A stretch of DNA of 64,000 nucleotides from positions 310,001 to 374,000 of the forward strand of contig NZ_RHIB01000001.1 of the NCBI RefSeq assembly GCF_003710255.1, in the 5' to 3' direction. The notes beneath the pieces were generated by a model, which was not told where the DNA came from, ran no database searches, and was given only the letters and a program-made list of their open reading frames with translations. The stretch is from Alteribacter keqinensis (lineage in GTDB: Bacteria; Bacillota; Bacilli; Bacillales; Salisediminibacteriaceae). Positions 42,926 to 51,425 of the stretch are shown piece by piece. How positions within the stretch are numbered: the stretch's first letter is position 1; every line of letters begins with the position of its first letter. A program made the translations under genes and the position numbers.

Positions 42926-43310
42926 AAGCTGTTTTCGCATAGATTGTTGCTATTTTCATTTCCTTCAGAGTACAGATAATGAGCCTGCGTGCCCTTATCT
43001 TTCCGTGGCGGTGCCGACAAGCCTGGAGAAATCACCATGCTTCTCCCTCTTCCGGGTACGCTTCGCAGCTATCTGCTTCGAAGCAACATCGAAGCTCATT
43101 CGAGATGTAAATGCTCGTCACTGCCACAGGAGTCTCAGGCACGTCGGCTTTATTACCTTTGTCAGTAAAAGCAACAACCTTTACGAAAACAGACGCCCAT
43201 TCTAATTTATTTACACCATAGTGCATGAAAAAAGGAATGGTTTCTTTTTTGACTGAGTAATGTGCGAGTCCGCGGAAACGGAGTGTATACTGTTCAACCA
43301 AGCTGAATGT
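42926..43310 (+). repeat. Long copy of the palindromic interspersed repeat
   Basis: It starts AAGCTGTTTTCGCATAGATT, then GTTGCTATTTT, as the copy at 13478 does. It continues with CTTTCCGTGGCGGTGCCGAC and, later, CCACAGGAGTCTCAGGCACG, then CGGCTT, and near the right end GCGAGTCCGCGGAAACGGAG. It fills the spacer 42924-43390. An 89-codon minus-strand frame across it is an artefact of the repeat. Confidence 0.6.
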
Positions 43311-43390
43311 TAATGAATGGTTATTATATTCTTCCTAATTCTATTTTTAGAATAGGCTGATGAAAAGAGCGAATAATTAAGGCAAAGTCA

Positions 43391-43424
43391 AAGCCTCGTA
43401 ACTCAGGTTACGAGGCTTTTTTGT
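43391..43424. terminator. Hairpin terminator at the end of the DUF3267 gene
   Basis: AAGCCTCGTAAC and GTTACGAGGCTT form a perfect 12-bp stem with a 4-base loop; TTTTTT follows on the plus strand. The stem includes the stop codon of the minus-strand gene at 43408. Confidence 0.7.
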
Positions 43425-43968
43425 CTGTCAGTGCAGGGTTCTCACAAAGGATGTGAAAGCCATCATTGTATTCTTCTACAAATGAATGACGCGGTGCTTT
43501 CCGGATGTGTTTGAAATACAGAAAGTCGTGCATACATATCCCGATATTAAACGCAGACATAAGTGCTGCGTAATGAAGCAGGTGCGGAAAAAGAATGGAT
43601 ACCATAATCGCACCGGCTGTAATAAAAACCGCCGGGGAGCAGATTGCTAAAATCGATACCCGCTTAGGCAGTGGCTGTTTAACAGCGAAGTATAAAAAAG
43701 GCCATTCGTTCATTCTGATTCCCATAATGGCTTTTTTCCCAAGCATCCAAACAGGAATGCAGTGAAGAACCATGTGAAGGGGAATCACGGCTCCCAGACA
43801 AAGAATAAGAACCGGGGCACCGTAGTCCACTAAAGGCACTTCAGTAATAAACGTTTTAAAAACAAGAAAATACAGCAGGAAATAAAAAAGCATCATCATA
43901 CCTGATAAGATCCATAGTCTGAAACGGCCAATGTCCTGCGTGATCGATACTGTTTTCCAGCAATTCAT
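43408..43968 (-). CDS. DUF3267 membrane protein
   Basis: This protein of 186 residues has four to five predicted membrane helices and belongs to the DUF3267 family by its layout. Family members often carry a zinc-protease-like HExxH; here the corresponding segment reads HMVLHCIPVW, with Met at the Glu position, so any protease activity is doubtful. The gene lies near scoC, as a comparable gene does in B. subtilis. The ATG at 43968 follows GAGGAGGTGAG. Confidence 0.75.
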   Translation of the reverse strand: MNCWKTVSITQDIGRFRLWILSGMMMLFYFLLYFLVFKTFITEVPLVDYGAPVLILCLGAVIPLHMVLHCIPVWMLGKKAIMGIRMNEWPFLYFAVKQPLPKRVSILAICSPAVFITAGAIMVSILFPHLLHYAALMSAFNIGICMHDFLYFKHIRKAPRHSFVEEYNDGFHILCENPALTDKKAS

Positions 43969-44087
43969 CTGCTCACCTCCTCTTGATGTTACTCTAGTAA
44001 TTTAAGCCCTGGAGCAAAGAAAATCAAGGGGTTTTTAAAAAAAATATCACTTGATTTTTGTAAAGCGCCGGTTACTTCTTAAAACAG

Positions 44088-44118
44088 TAAAAACCGCTCC
44101 TGTAAAAGGAGCGGTTCG
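44088..44118 (-). terminator. Rho-independent terminator of scoC
   Basis: On the minus strand AACCGCTCCT pairs with AGGAGCGGTT, followed by TTTACTG. Confidence 0.75.
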
Positions 44119-44148
44119 GATATCCGGATAAGTATAATTAGTCGTTGG

Positions 44149-44748
44149 TTATGTGGATGTACTCTGATGTTTAACAGCAGCTTCACCGTTTTTTTCTACA
44201 GGAGCGAGTTTACCATCAACTTCAGTAAAGTCACTTTCGATTTTTGAAAGTGATTTCTCAAAGATCGCCATAAAATCGGGACCGTAAATATGCTTAACGA
44301 TGCTTGTAATCTCAGAAAATTCCGGGAATTTTCCGTATAACTCTTTAATTGGCAGAGATCCGCTGTATACCCCGTAGCTTTCGGGATTGTAGTTTTCCAG
44401 TGTTTTGAGGAGAAGCTCTTCTCCATCATCTGTCAGGAAGACATACGTGTTTCTTTTGTCATTCTGGCGCTTTGAAAATGTAAGTAGTCCTCTTTCTTCC
44501 AACTTCTTGGAAAAGTTAAAGGCTGTAGATACATGCATCACACCGAATTTTGCAATGTCCGATATGGAGGCGCCTTCCAGTTGGTATGAAATTAACAGGA
44601 TGTGGTGCTCATTAATATTCAATTCATAAGGTTTAATCCATGCCTGCCAGTCCTTTTCAATCGACTTCCAAAGTGCTTTGCTTAATTGAGCCACTTTATG
44701 ACTGAACATGATGGACTGTTTAATGGATTGTGATACTTCAGTATCCAT
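44149..44748 (-). CDS. scoC: MarR-family transition-state regulator ScoC (Hpr)
   Basis: This 199-residue protein is ScoC/Hpr by its near full-length match to the family: [90 protein letters not shown]. In B. subtilis ScoC represses extracellular protease genes and early sporulation functions during transition. The ATG follows GGAGGGG. It is monocistronic here, between the DUF3267 gene and serC. Confidence 0.94.
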   Translation of the reverse strand: MDTEVSQSIKQSIMFSHKVAQLSKALWKSIEKDWQAWIKPYELNINEHHILLISYQLEGASISDIAKFGVMHVSTAFNFSKKLEERGLLTFSKRQNDKRNTYVFLTDDGEELLLKTLENYNPESYGVYSGSLPIKELYGKFPEFSEITSIVKHIYGPDFMAIFEKSLSKIESDFTEVDGKLAPVEKNGEAAVKHQSTST

Positions 44749-45097
44749 AATTCCCCTCCATCTTCAAGAAAATCCATAAGAAAATAGTTATTTTCTAAAA
44801 ATTCATTATTTTTTTAGGAAAATGATATCTAAATCATAACATAGAGGAAAACTGTTTAACAATACCGTATCTGTATTTTCTGAAAATTATCACCGACGGA
44901 CTGGGGCGGGGATAATAAAACAGCGTTTGTATGGCCTCAGGGACTGCTGTGGTGGACAGTATGGCAAATTTCTAACAAAAGACCCAACCGGATTGTACTG
45001 TACCATCCGGCTGGGTGTATTACCGTCATTTAAAAAAGGATGATTTTCAAACTTGATATATGATAAGGGAGTAAATACATTCCTATTATAATTTTAT
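44749..45097. other. scoC promoter region and serC terminator
   Basis: Bases 44749-44870 are AT-rich and will contain the scoC promoter, though I cannot fix its boxes. At 44982-45017 ACCCAACCGGAT and ATCCGGCTGGGT form an 11-bp stem; on the minus strand it is followed by CTTTTG and probably terminates serC. No gene is visible; the trpP gene found at this place in B. subtilis is absent. Confidence 0.5.
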
Positions 45098-46171
45098 TTA
45101 ACAGGAATGGTTTTGACGAAAGCTGATCATGAAGTCATGCAATGCGTTGGCGGATTGAAGTGTAACAGCGTTGTAAAGAGAAATTCTGCATCCGCCAATC
45201 GAACGGTGTCCTTTAAGCCCAATAAATCCTTCTTTTTGTGCGTGGGATAAAAACTCCTGCTCCAATTCAACAGATGGCAGCCTGAACGTGATATTCATTG
45301 TGGATCGGCTCAGTGTATCAGCGTGAGGCTGATAGAAATGATCCGATTCATCCATCATTTTGTATAGGGAACTTGCTTTTTGCGCGTTCGTTTCATAGAT
45401 CTTTTCCACGCCTCCCTGCTTTTCGAGCCAGTCCATCATTAACCCCATAGTAAAAATGGAGAAGGTGGGGGGAGTATGATAAAGAGAGTCTTTTTTCTGA
45501 TGGGTCGAGTATTGAAGAATTTTTGGAATACCGGTTTCGGCTTCCTCAAGCCAGGCTTTTTTGACGATAACAACGGTTACGCCTGAAGGACCTGCGTTTT
45601 TCTGTGCTCCCGCATACATGAGGTCAACTTTTGACCAGTTAACGGGCCGGCTGAATATATCGCTGGACGCATCAACGCATACAGGAAAATCATGGTGGTG
45701 CTCAGGTAGGCTGTACCACTGTGTGCCGTAGATGGTGTTGTTTGATGTAAGGTGAAGGTATGCGGTGTTGTCTTCAGGCTCCCACGTATGTATTTGGGGA
45801 ATGGACCGGTACTGATTATCAGCGCTGCTCGCATAAACGTATGTATCTCCGCATCTGCTGGCTTCCTCCAATGCTTTCTCGGACCAGGCTCCTGTGAGAA
45901 CATATCCTGCTTTTTTACCAGGTGTTAAAAAGTTCATAGGAAGCATGGCGAACTGAAGACTTGCACCACCCTGAAGGAATAAAATATCATAACTGTCCGG
46001 CACGGAGAGCAGTTTCTTTATCTTTTCTTTTGTTCCGAAATGAATATCCTCATATTCTTTGGACCGGTGGCTCATTTCCATGACAGCCAAATCAGGTGAG
46101 AAGCCTTCTTCCTTTGCTCTTCTTTTGACTTCTGCAGGCAGGGCAGCAGGCCCCGGGTTAAAATTATACAT
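45098..46171 (-). CDS. serC: Phosphoserine aminotransferase
   Basis: This pyridoxal-phosphate enzyme of 357 residues converts 3-phosphohydroxypyruvate to phosphoserine in serine synthesis. It shows YNFNPGPAALP, LQGGASLQF, the PLP-lysine segment YAGAQKNAGPSGV and GHRSIGGCRISLYNAV. The start follows GAGGGAGAG. It is 357 residues, the usual length. It is placed between scoC and hit, as in B. subtilis. Confidence 0.95.
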   Translation of the reverse strand: MYNFNPGPAALPAEVKRRAKEEGFSPDLAVMEMSHRSKEYEDIHFGTKEKIKKLLSVPDSYDILFLQGGASLQFAMLPMNFLTPGKKAGYVLTGAWSEKALEEASRCGDTYVYASSADNQYRSIPQIHTWEPEDNTAYLHLTSNNTIYGTQWYSLPEHHHDFPVCVDASSDIFSRPVNWSKVDLMYAGAQKNAGPSGVTVVIVKKAWLEEAETGIPKILQYSTHQKKDSLYHTPPTFSIFTMGLMMDWLEKQGGVEKIYETNAQKASSLYKMMDESDHFYQPHADTLSRSTMNITFRLPSVELEQEFLSHAQKEGFIGLKGHRSIGGCRISLYNAVTLQSANALHDFMISFRQNHSC

Positions 46172-46330
46172 ACTAACACTCTCCCTCGCTCATTGATCTC
46201 TCTCGATATGTGATTCTTCATAATTATGATAAATCCTTTAATCAACAGTCAGTTTCCATGTGGTTTTTTATGTTTCTTTTCATAAGCTTTTTACTCTTTT
46301 TCACGCACCATGGTGAAAAAATGAAGATAG

Positions 46331-46533
46331 GTATTCTGTGGCAGTACTGGCAAGCCTCCTCGGGCTTCGTCCTGCGGGGTTTTGTCCAGCCCCCACAACA
46401 ACAGGAGTCTCGGGCACTTCGGCTTCATGATTTCTTTTGTAAAAGCAACTATATTTCCGGAAACAGAGTTCTCAAAACAGGGTTAATGTTGATGAAACTT
46501 GGGTAAAATCCGCTTTCCGCAGGGGGGCGTGTG
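46331..46533 (+). repeat. Copy of the palindromic interspersed repeat in the serC-hit spacer
   Basis: TGTGGCAGTACTGGCAAGCC, then TCCTCGGGCTTC, CTGCGGGGTTTTGTCCAGC, ACAGGAGTCTCGGGCACTTC, then GGCTTC, and near the right end CGCTTTCCGCAGGGGGGC keep the segment order of the family. No gene is visible in 46172-46555. Confidence 0.55.
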
Positions 46534-46555
46534 TTCAATTTTTAGATAGAGGATT

Positions 46556-46592
46556 ACAAAAAGGTCCCGTGCAATCACGCACAGAACCTTCT
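46556..46592 (-). terminator. Rho-independent terminator of hit
   Basis: On the minus strand AAGGTTCTGTGC pairs imperfectly with GCACGGGACCTT, followed by TTTTG. Confidence 0.75.
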
Positions 46593-46599
46593 TTGACTA

Positions 46600-47040
46600 T
46601 CAGGAAAGATCTACGCGCTGTTTCACTTTCCCTGCCATATCGGCAAGCTTCTCCTGGGAGTATTCACTTCCGTGTTCTTTCCACACAGCACCAAACCCGT
46701 CTCCTTTTCCGTAGCGGGGAATTAAGTGAAGGTGGTAATGGAAGACAGACTGTCCCGCCTGTTTTCCATTGTTATTAAGAATGTTCAGTCCGGCAGGCTC
46801 AAATTCCGCTTTAAGTGCATTAGCAATTTTAGGGACTGTTGCAAACAGGGTGCTTGACGTTTCTGCTTCCATTTCAAAAATGTTTTCTACATGATTTTTG
46901 GGAATGACAAGTGTGTGCCCTTTTGTAACCTGACTGATATCAAAAAAAGCAACTGCATTCTCATCCTCGTACACTTTTGCTGCAGGAATCTCTCCCCGGA
47001 TAATCTTACAGAAGATACAATCGTCAACTGTGTGAGGCAT
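46600..47040 (-). CDS. hit: HIT family nucleotide hydrolase (Hit)
   Basis: This histidine-triad protein of 146 residues has a zinc-binding-type start CIFCKIIRGEIPA, a conserved ISQVTKGHTLVIPKNH and the triad VFHYHLHLIPRY. Members cleave nucleotide phosphoramidates and related compounds. I start at the ATG at 47040, which is nine to ten bases after AAAGG; an ATG at 47049 lies almost on the ribosome site. Its neighbour ecsA is divergent, as in B. subtilis, but an MFS gene now lies between them. Confidence 0.93.
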   Translation of the reverse strand: MPHTVDDCIFCKIIRGEIPAAKVYEDENAVAFFDISQVTKGHTLVIPKNHVENIFEMEAETSSTLFATVPKIANALKAEFEPAGLNILNNNGKQAGQSVFHYHLHLIPRYGKGDGFGAVWKEHGSEYSQEKLADMAGKVKQRVDLS

Positions 47041-47204
47041 ATCTCTCATCCTTTCAAAGATAATGATCTGATCCGTTTCTGGGACTGATCTCAGGTGTGT
47101 ATGTACAGATTGAGATTATTTTAACACAGAAAAGGGACAAACCAAAAAGGGCATGTCTAAGTGAGTGATCTGATTCATAGATTTGGAATTGGGGGGAGAT
47201 TTGT

Positions 47205-48392
47205 GTGGGGAATATGACTTTATCGAAAACGAAACAGAAGCTGGCACTCTTTTTGCTCCTTTTTTTAATTTTTACAAGTATGCATATGCAGTTTCCGGTT
47301 TTAACCCCGTTCGCCGTCAGCCTGGGGGCTACGAGTTTCATGATCGGTCTTATGCTTGGTGCTACTTCTTTTGTTAATTTGGGAGGCAATCTGATTGCCG
47401 GTATTTTTATAGACAGAGCGGGACCAAGGAGGTTCATCATTATACCTTTACTGCTCCTGGCAGTATCTTTAGCTCTTCATTTTTTTGTGGCTGATGTAAC
47501 GCATTTGTTTATTCTCCGGATGATAAACGGTTTTCTTCTCGCTTTTCTTACCCCTGCATGTATGACACTTTTATCGTCATTTGCTGACAATAGAAGAGAG
47601 CAGAGTAAAAACATGGCCGTCAACACGCTTATGGTGACTGTTGCCATGGCGGTTGCACCTTTCATAGGGGGAAAAATCGGTGAATGGTTCGGGGCATCGT
47701 GGACATTCGTGGCGATTTCATTTGTGATGATTGCGGCTTACTTCCTTGCTGGGAGGACAATACAGTCCAATCTGATTATCAGGTCGTATAGGAAGGAGCC
47801 CAGCTACCAGTCACTGATTCAATTAAGGCTGTTTCCGGTTTATATAACAGCCTTTGGCATCATGTATGCACAAGGAACACTTATGTTTGAGCTGCCTTTT
47901 TTGTCAGTGGAAACGGATTTTTCAAAAGGGGATGTAGGAATTCTTGTAAGTATGGTCGGGGCCGGGACCCTTATTTCTCTCGCTTTGTTTTTTATTCACT
48001 GGATTAGTCCCTATGTACGCATATTTCTTGGTCTGGCCATGATGTGCATAAGTTTCGGCTGGATTTTATTTTATACGAGTCACATCCCGGTTGCGGGGCC
48101 CCTCCTTCTGTTCGGTGCGGGTACAGGCATTGTCTTTCCGGCTATGATGACAATGTTAACCGAAAGGATCCCGGAAGAAGCAAGGGGGAGAGGGTTTGCA
48201 TTACTTTCAGCTATTTTTTCCCTGGGTACAATTACAAGCCCTTTCGTTGCGGGAATGGTCAGGGATTTTATCTCTCCTTATTTTATTGCATGGATTGTGC
48301 TCATGATTGTAGTTATGGTTATGGGACTATTAGAACAGAATGGAGAAGAAGGGACTGCTCCTGCACCTGTGGCGGAATCTCTTTTCAGGTAA
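47205..48392 (+). CDS. MFS transporter, unknown substrate
   Basis: This 395-residue protein has 12 predicted membrane segments. The loop 2-3 motif A is poorly kept (NLIAGIFIDRAGPRR), and there is a conserved NGFLLAFLTPACMTLLSSFA in helix 4. It starts at GTG 47205, six bases after GGGGGGAG. It is divergent from hit and parallel to ecsA. B. subtilis has no MFS gene at this point, so it may have been inserted. Confidence 0.85.
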   Translation: MGNMTLSKTKQKLALFLLLFLIFTSMHMQFPVLTPFAVSLGATSFMIGLMLGATSFVNLGGNLIAGIFIDRAGPRRFIIIPLLLLAVSLALHFFVADVTHLFILRMINGFLLAFLTPACMTLLSSFADNRREQSKNMAVNTLMVTVAMAVAPFIGGKIGEWFGASWTFVAISFVMIAAYFLAGRTIQSNLIIRSYRKEPSYQSLIQLRLFPVYITAFGIMYAQGTLMFELPFLSVETDFSKGDVGILVSMVGAGTLISLALFFIHWISPYVRIFLGLAMMCISFGWILFYTSHIPVAGPLLLFGAGTGIVFPAMMTMLTERIPEEARGRGFALLSAIFSLGTITSPFVAGMVRDFISPYFIAWIVLMIVVMVMGLLEQNGEEGTAPAPVAESLFR

Positions 48393-48464
48393 ATGCTTTT
48401 CTCGAAGGTTCAGTTTCGATATAGTAAAGGATAGAACAGATCGAATAATTAAAGGAGACTGGTC

Positions 48465-49211
48465 ATGGAAAAAGTGATGGAAGTTTCAGGGCTTACAGGG
48501 GGATATCAAAAAAGTAAGCCGGTTTTACATGATATAAATTTCAACATACGTCCCCATGAAATTGTGGGGCTTATCGGGTTGAACGGAGCAGGCAAGAGTA
48601 CGACAATCAAACACATTCTGGGGTTGATGGAACCCCATAAAGGAGAAGTTCGGATTCAGGGTAAGACAATGGCAGAGAACATGGAAGAATACCGAAGCCG
48701 GATGGCATACATACCCGAGACTCCTCTTCTTTATGAAGAACTGACATTATGGGAGCATCTTGAGCTGACAGCCATGGCTTACGGGATTGAAGAGAAGGCG
48801 TTCAAGGAAAGAGCGGACAGGCTGTTAAAAGAATTCCGGATGGAGAAAATGATCCGCTGGTTCCCCAGTCATTTTTCCAAAGGAATGCGCCAAAAGGTCA
48901 TGATCATGTGTGCTTTTCTGGTAAACCCGAAACTGTACGTAGCTGACGAACCGTTTGTAGGGCTTGATCCTTTAGGGATCAAATCCTTTTTGGACCATAT
49001 GACGGACATGAAGGAGAAAGGGTGCGGCATTTTAATGAGCACTCATATTCTTGCTACTGCCGAAAAATACTGTGACCGCTTTATCTTGCTTCACGAGGGG
49101 CGGATCGTAGTGAAAGGGACGATGGAAGAGCTGAGAGAGCAGCTGAACCTTCCCGGAGCCGATCTTGATGATATCTATGTTGCTGTGACCGAGGAAGGCC
49201 GCCATGAATAA
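48465..49211 (+). CDS. ecsA: ABC transporter ATP-binding protein EcsA
   Basis: This ATPase of 248 residues has Walker A GLNGAGKSTTI, Q-loop YIPETPLLYEELT, signature FSKGMRQKVMIM and Walker B LYVADEPFVGLDPLG, with the switch His in MSTHIL. The short signature and the EPFVGLDP segment are typical of EcsA. In B. subtilis EcsAB is needed for normal protein secretion, competence and biofilm formation. AAAGGAGA precedes the ATG; ecsB overlaps by 8 bases. Confidence 0.94.
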   Translation: MEKVMEVSGLTGGYQKSKPVLHDINFNIRPHEIVGLIGLNGAGKSTTIKHILGLMEPHKGEVRIQGKTMAENMEEYRSRMAYIPETPLLYEELTLWEHLELTAMAYGIEEKAFKERADRLLKEFRMEKMIRWFPSHFSKGMRQKVMIMCAFLVNPKLYVADEPFVGLDPLGIKSFLDHMTDMKEKGCGILMSTHILATAEKYCDRFILLHEGRIVVKGTMEELREQLNLPGADLDDIYVAVTEEGRHE

Positions 49212-50424
49212 TGTACAGGAGCTGTGGAGCAGCCGGCGTGCAGAATATTGGGGAATGGCAATAAAATACTTAAGGCTCATAGGTAACAGTGGATTTTTGT
49301 TTACGATTTACCTCCTGTTTATTTTCGGAAGCTATTATTACGGAGAATTCCTTATGTGGCTGCCTGAGGACTTTCCTGTTGTATGGGTATTTATTCTGTT
49401 ATTCACATGGCTTGTAACGAGAGGACGGGTCCGAACATTTGTAAGAGATGCTGACCTTGTCTACCTGCCGCCGCTGGAAAGCAGAATGAAGCCTTATTTC
49501 AGGTCTTCCATTCTTTACAGCTGGATGATGGAAACCTTCTGGCTTGCTTTGCCTATGCTGATTCTTGCGCCTCTCTTCTTTCACCGGCTTTCAGATTCGG
49601 GGACCCTCCTGCTTACGCTTCTCCTTTTGCTGAGCGGACTCAAACTCTGGAACCTGGCCGCAGGATTTGAAGAACAAAGATTTCAGGAATCCGGAAAGGT
49701 GATCATTCATACACTGTTGCGGACGGTGATTAATTTCAGCGCTGTTGTGGCTTTATTTTCTTTCCAGCCTGTATGGATTGTGGCTGGACTTGCCGGAATC
49801 CTGATCGTCCTGTATGTTCTTTACTTTAATAAAGTGAATAAGACTCACGCTGTCAAATGGGACCGTCTTGCAGAAATTGAGGACCGGACTGTGATGACAT
49901 TCTACAGAGTTGCAAACTCCTTTACAGATGTCCCGCAGCTTAAGAAGACGATTCGTCCCCGTGCTTATCTTAATGCTCTTTTTGGGGGTATTAAATATAA
50001 TCAAAAGAATACGTATCTTTATATGTACAGCAGATCGTTTGTGCGCTCGAATGACTACTTCGGCATTTTTGTCAGGCTAACGCTCCTCGGCAGCCTGTTC
50101 CTGTCCATTGTGACACTGTCGTGGGGAATCTGGCTGATAGGCGTCCTATTTATTTATATGACGGGGATTCAGCTCAAAACCTTAAAAGCGCACTTTAAAA
50201 CAAACCAGATGATCGATCTCTATCCTGCAGCCATTAAGAATAAGAGCCGGGCACATGTTACGCTGATGAATATTCTACTCGCTTTTCAGGTTATTGTATT
50301 CTTCGGTGTAACAATGGCTGCCCACGGCCCTAAAGAAGCGGTTCCTGTACTTATTGCAACGGGAGTACTGGCATTTCTGTATCCAAACGTTCTGTTGAAA
50401 AAGCAGCAGGATGCGGTGCAGTAG
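49204..50424 (+). CDS. ecsB: ABC transporter permease EcsB
   Basis: The membrane partner of EcsA (406 residues) has about ten hydrophobic segments, an N-terminal amphipathic stretch LWSSRRAEYWGMAIKYLRL and a cytoplasmic loop with ALFGGIKYNQKNTYLYMYSR, the family pattern. The start at 49204 lies within the end of ecsA behind GAGGAAGG. EcsAB affects maturation of intramembrane proteolysis and secretion, by published B. subtilis work; its transported substrate is not established by this sequence. Confidence 0.93.
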   Translation: MNNVQELWSSRRAEYWGMAIKYLRLIGNSGFLFTIYLLFIFGSYYYGEFLMWLPEDFPVVWVFILLFTWLVTRGRVRTFVRDADLVYLPPLESRMKPYFRSSILYSWMMETFWLALPMLILAPLFFHRLSDSGTLLLTLLLLLSGLKLWNLAAGFEEQRFQESGKVIIHTLLRTVINFSAVVALFSFQPVWIVAGLAGILIVLYVLYFNKVNKTHAVKWDRLAEIEDRTVMTFYRVANSFTDVPQLKKTIRPRAYLNALFGGIKYNQKNTYLYMYSRSFVRSNDYFGIFVRLTLLGSLFLSIVTLSWGIWLIGVLFIYMTGIQLKTLKAHFKTNQMIDLYPAAIKNKSRAHVTLMNILLAFQVIVFFGVTMAAHGPKEAVPVLIATGVLAFLYPNVLLKKQQDAVQ

Positions 50425-50479
50425 TGTTCGTTTAGTCAGTTAAGAGGATTGAATCTCTTGGAAAGGAGCCGGACCCCAT

Positions 50480-51220
50480 ATGTCCTACATTGATCAGGTT
50501 ACCCGCGAGATGGACCGGTTTGAGAGAAAAATCTACCGCAAGCCTTCCATGCCGCAAGCGCTGGCCAGAAAATGGCAGGGGAAAGTGAATAATAAAATCC
50601 CGGAAAAAATTCACCAGACTGTTTCAGAGAGTATCAGACATATGATCCGGGCCACCCTGACTGGTTCTTCTTATCTTTCTGATCAGAAGCTCGTAACATC
50701 GGCCAGTTTGAAAGAGCGTGAGGCTATTCTTGAAGAACGGAAAACAATGTATAAAAGAACAGCTGCAGTTGAGGGAGCCGGAACAGGGGCAGGGGGGATT
50801 CTGCTTGGCTTAGCCGATTTTCCACTTTTGTTAAGTATTAAGATGAAATTTTTATTTGATGCAGCAAAAATTTACGGTTACGACGTAAACGACTATGGAG
50901 AACGGCTTTATCTGCTTCATGTTTTTTTGCTGGCGTTTTCAAAAGAGAAATCGCGAATACAATGCTATGAACGGCTTTTGAACTGGGAAGAAGAAGCGGA
51001 GAAACTCCAGGTGGGAGGGAAATCATATCAGGCTCTTGACTGGAAGACGTTTCAGCTTGAATACAGAGATTTTATTGACCTGCCAAAAACGCTTCAGCTC
51101 ATCCCGGGATTCGGAGCCATTGCAGGTGCCTGGGCAAACTATCATTTTCTGGACCTGCTCGCTGATAACGCACAGCATGCATACAGGAAAAGATGGCTGT
51201 TAAATGGAAAGCTCCAATAA
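50480..51220 (+). CDS. ecsC: EcsC family protein
   Basis: This 246-residue protein has the EcsC core: TAAVEGAGTGAGGILLGLADFPLLLSIKMKFLFDAAKIYG, then LYLLHVFLLAFS, and IPGFGAIAGAWANYHFLDLL near the end. Two hydrophobic stretches suggest membrane association. Its role is unknown, but it completes ecsABC. The ATG follows AAAGGAGCC, 55 bases after the ecsB stop. Confidence 0.92.
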   Translation: MSYIDQVTREMDRFERKIYRKPSMPQALARKWQGKVNNKIPEKIHQTVSESIRHMIRATLTGSSYLSDQKLVTSASLKEREAILEERKTMYKRTAAVEGAGTGAGGILLGLADFPLLLSIKMKFLFDAAKIYGYDVNDYGERLYLLHVFLLAFSKEKSRIQCYERLLNWEEEAEKLQVGGKSYQALDWKTFQLEYRDFIDLPKTLQLIPGFGAIAGAWANYHFLDLLADNAQHAYRKRWLLNGKLQ

Positions 51221-51226
51221 AGCATC

Positions 51227-51276
51227 AAAGGCAGCATCCAGAGGTGATACGTCACCTGAGGATACTGCCTTTTTAA
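51227..51276 (+). terminator. Rho-independent terminator of the ecs operon
   Basis: AAAGGCAG..TCC..AGGTGA pairs with TCACCT..GGA..CTGCCTTT (two small internal loops) and is followed by TTAATT. Confidence 0.8.
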
Positions 51277-51336
51277 TTGGCTCTTTTATACCCTGAAGTT
51301 GATTTTTACTCCTTAATTAGTGTTCCCTTTCAAAAG

Positions 51337-51362
51337 AAGCGAGCTCCGTGGAAAGCGAAAGC
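51337..51362 (+). repeat. Fragment of the palindromic interspersed repeat
   Basis: GCGAGCTCCGTGGAAAGCGA, then AAGC, matches the right half of the family (GCGAGTCCGCGGAAAGGGAG). Nothing else is seen in the 150-base spacer. Confidence 0.4.
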
Positions 51363-51425
51363 ATAATAGTAGTATCAAATCTATAGGTCAAATCAGAACG
51401 AGTACTGTTGAAAATGCAGAGGGGC

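Noticed and set aside
43032-43301. 89-codon minus-strand open frame
   Set aside because: It lies wholly in a copy of the palindromic repeat, has no good ribosome site and no recognisable domain.
46210-46506. 98-codon plus-strand frame opposite the serC promoter
   Set aside because: It has no ribosome site, and its second half is palindromic-repeat sequence.
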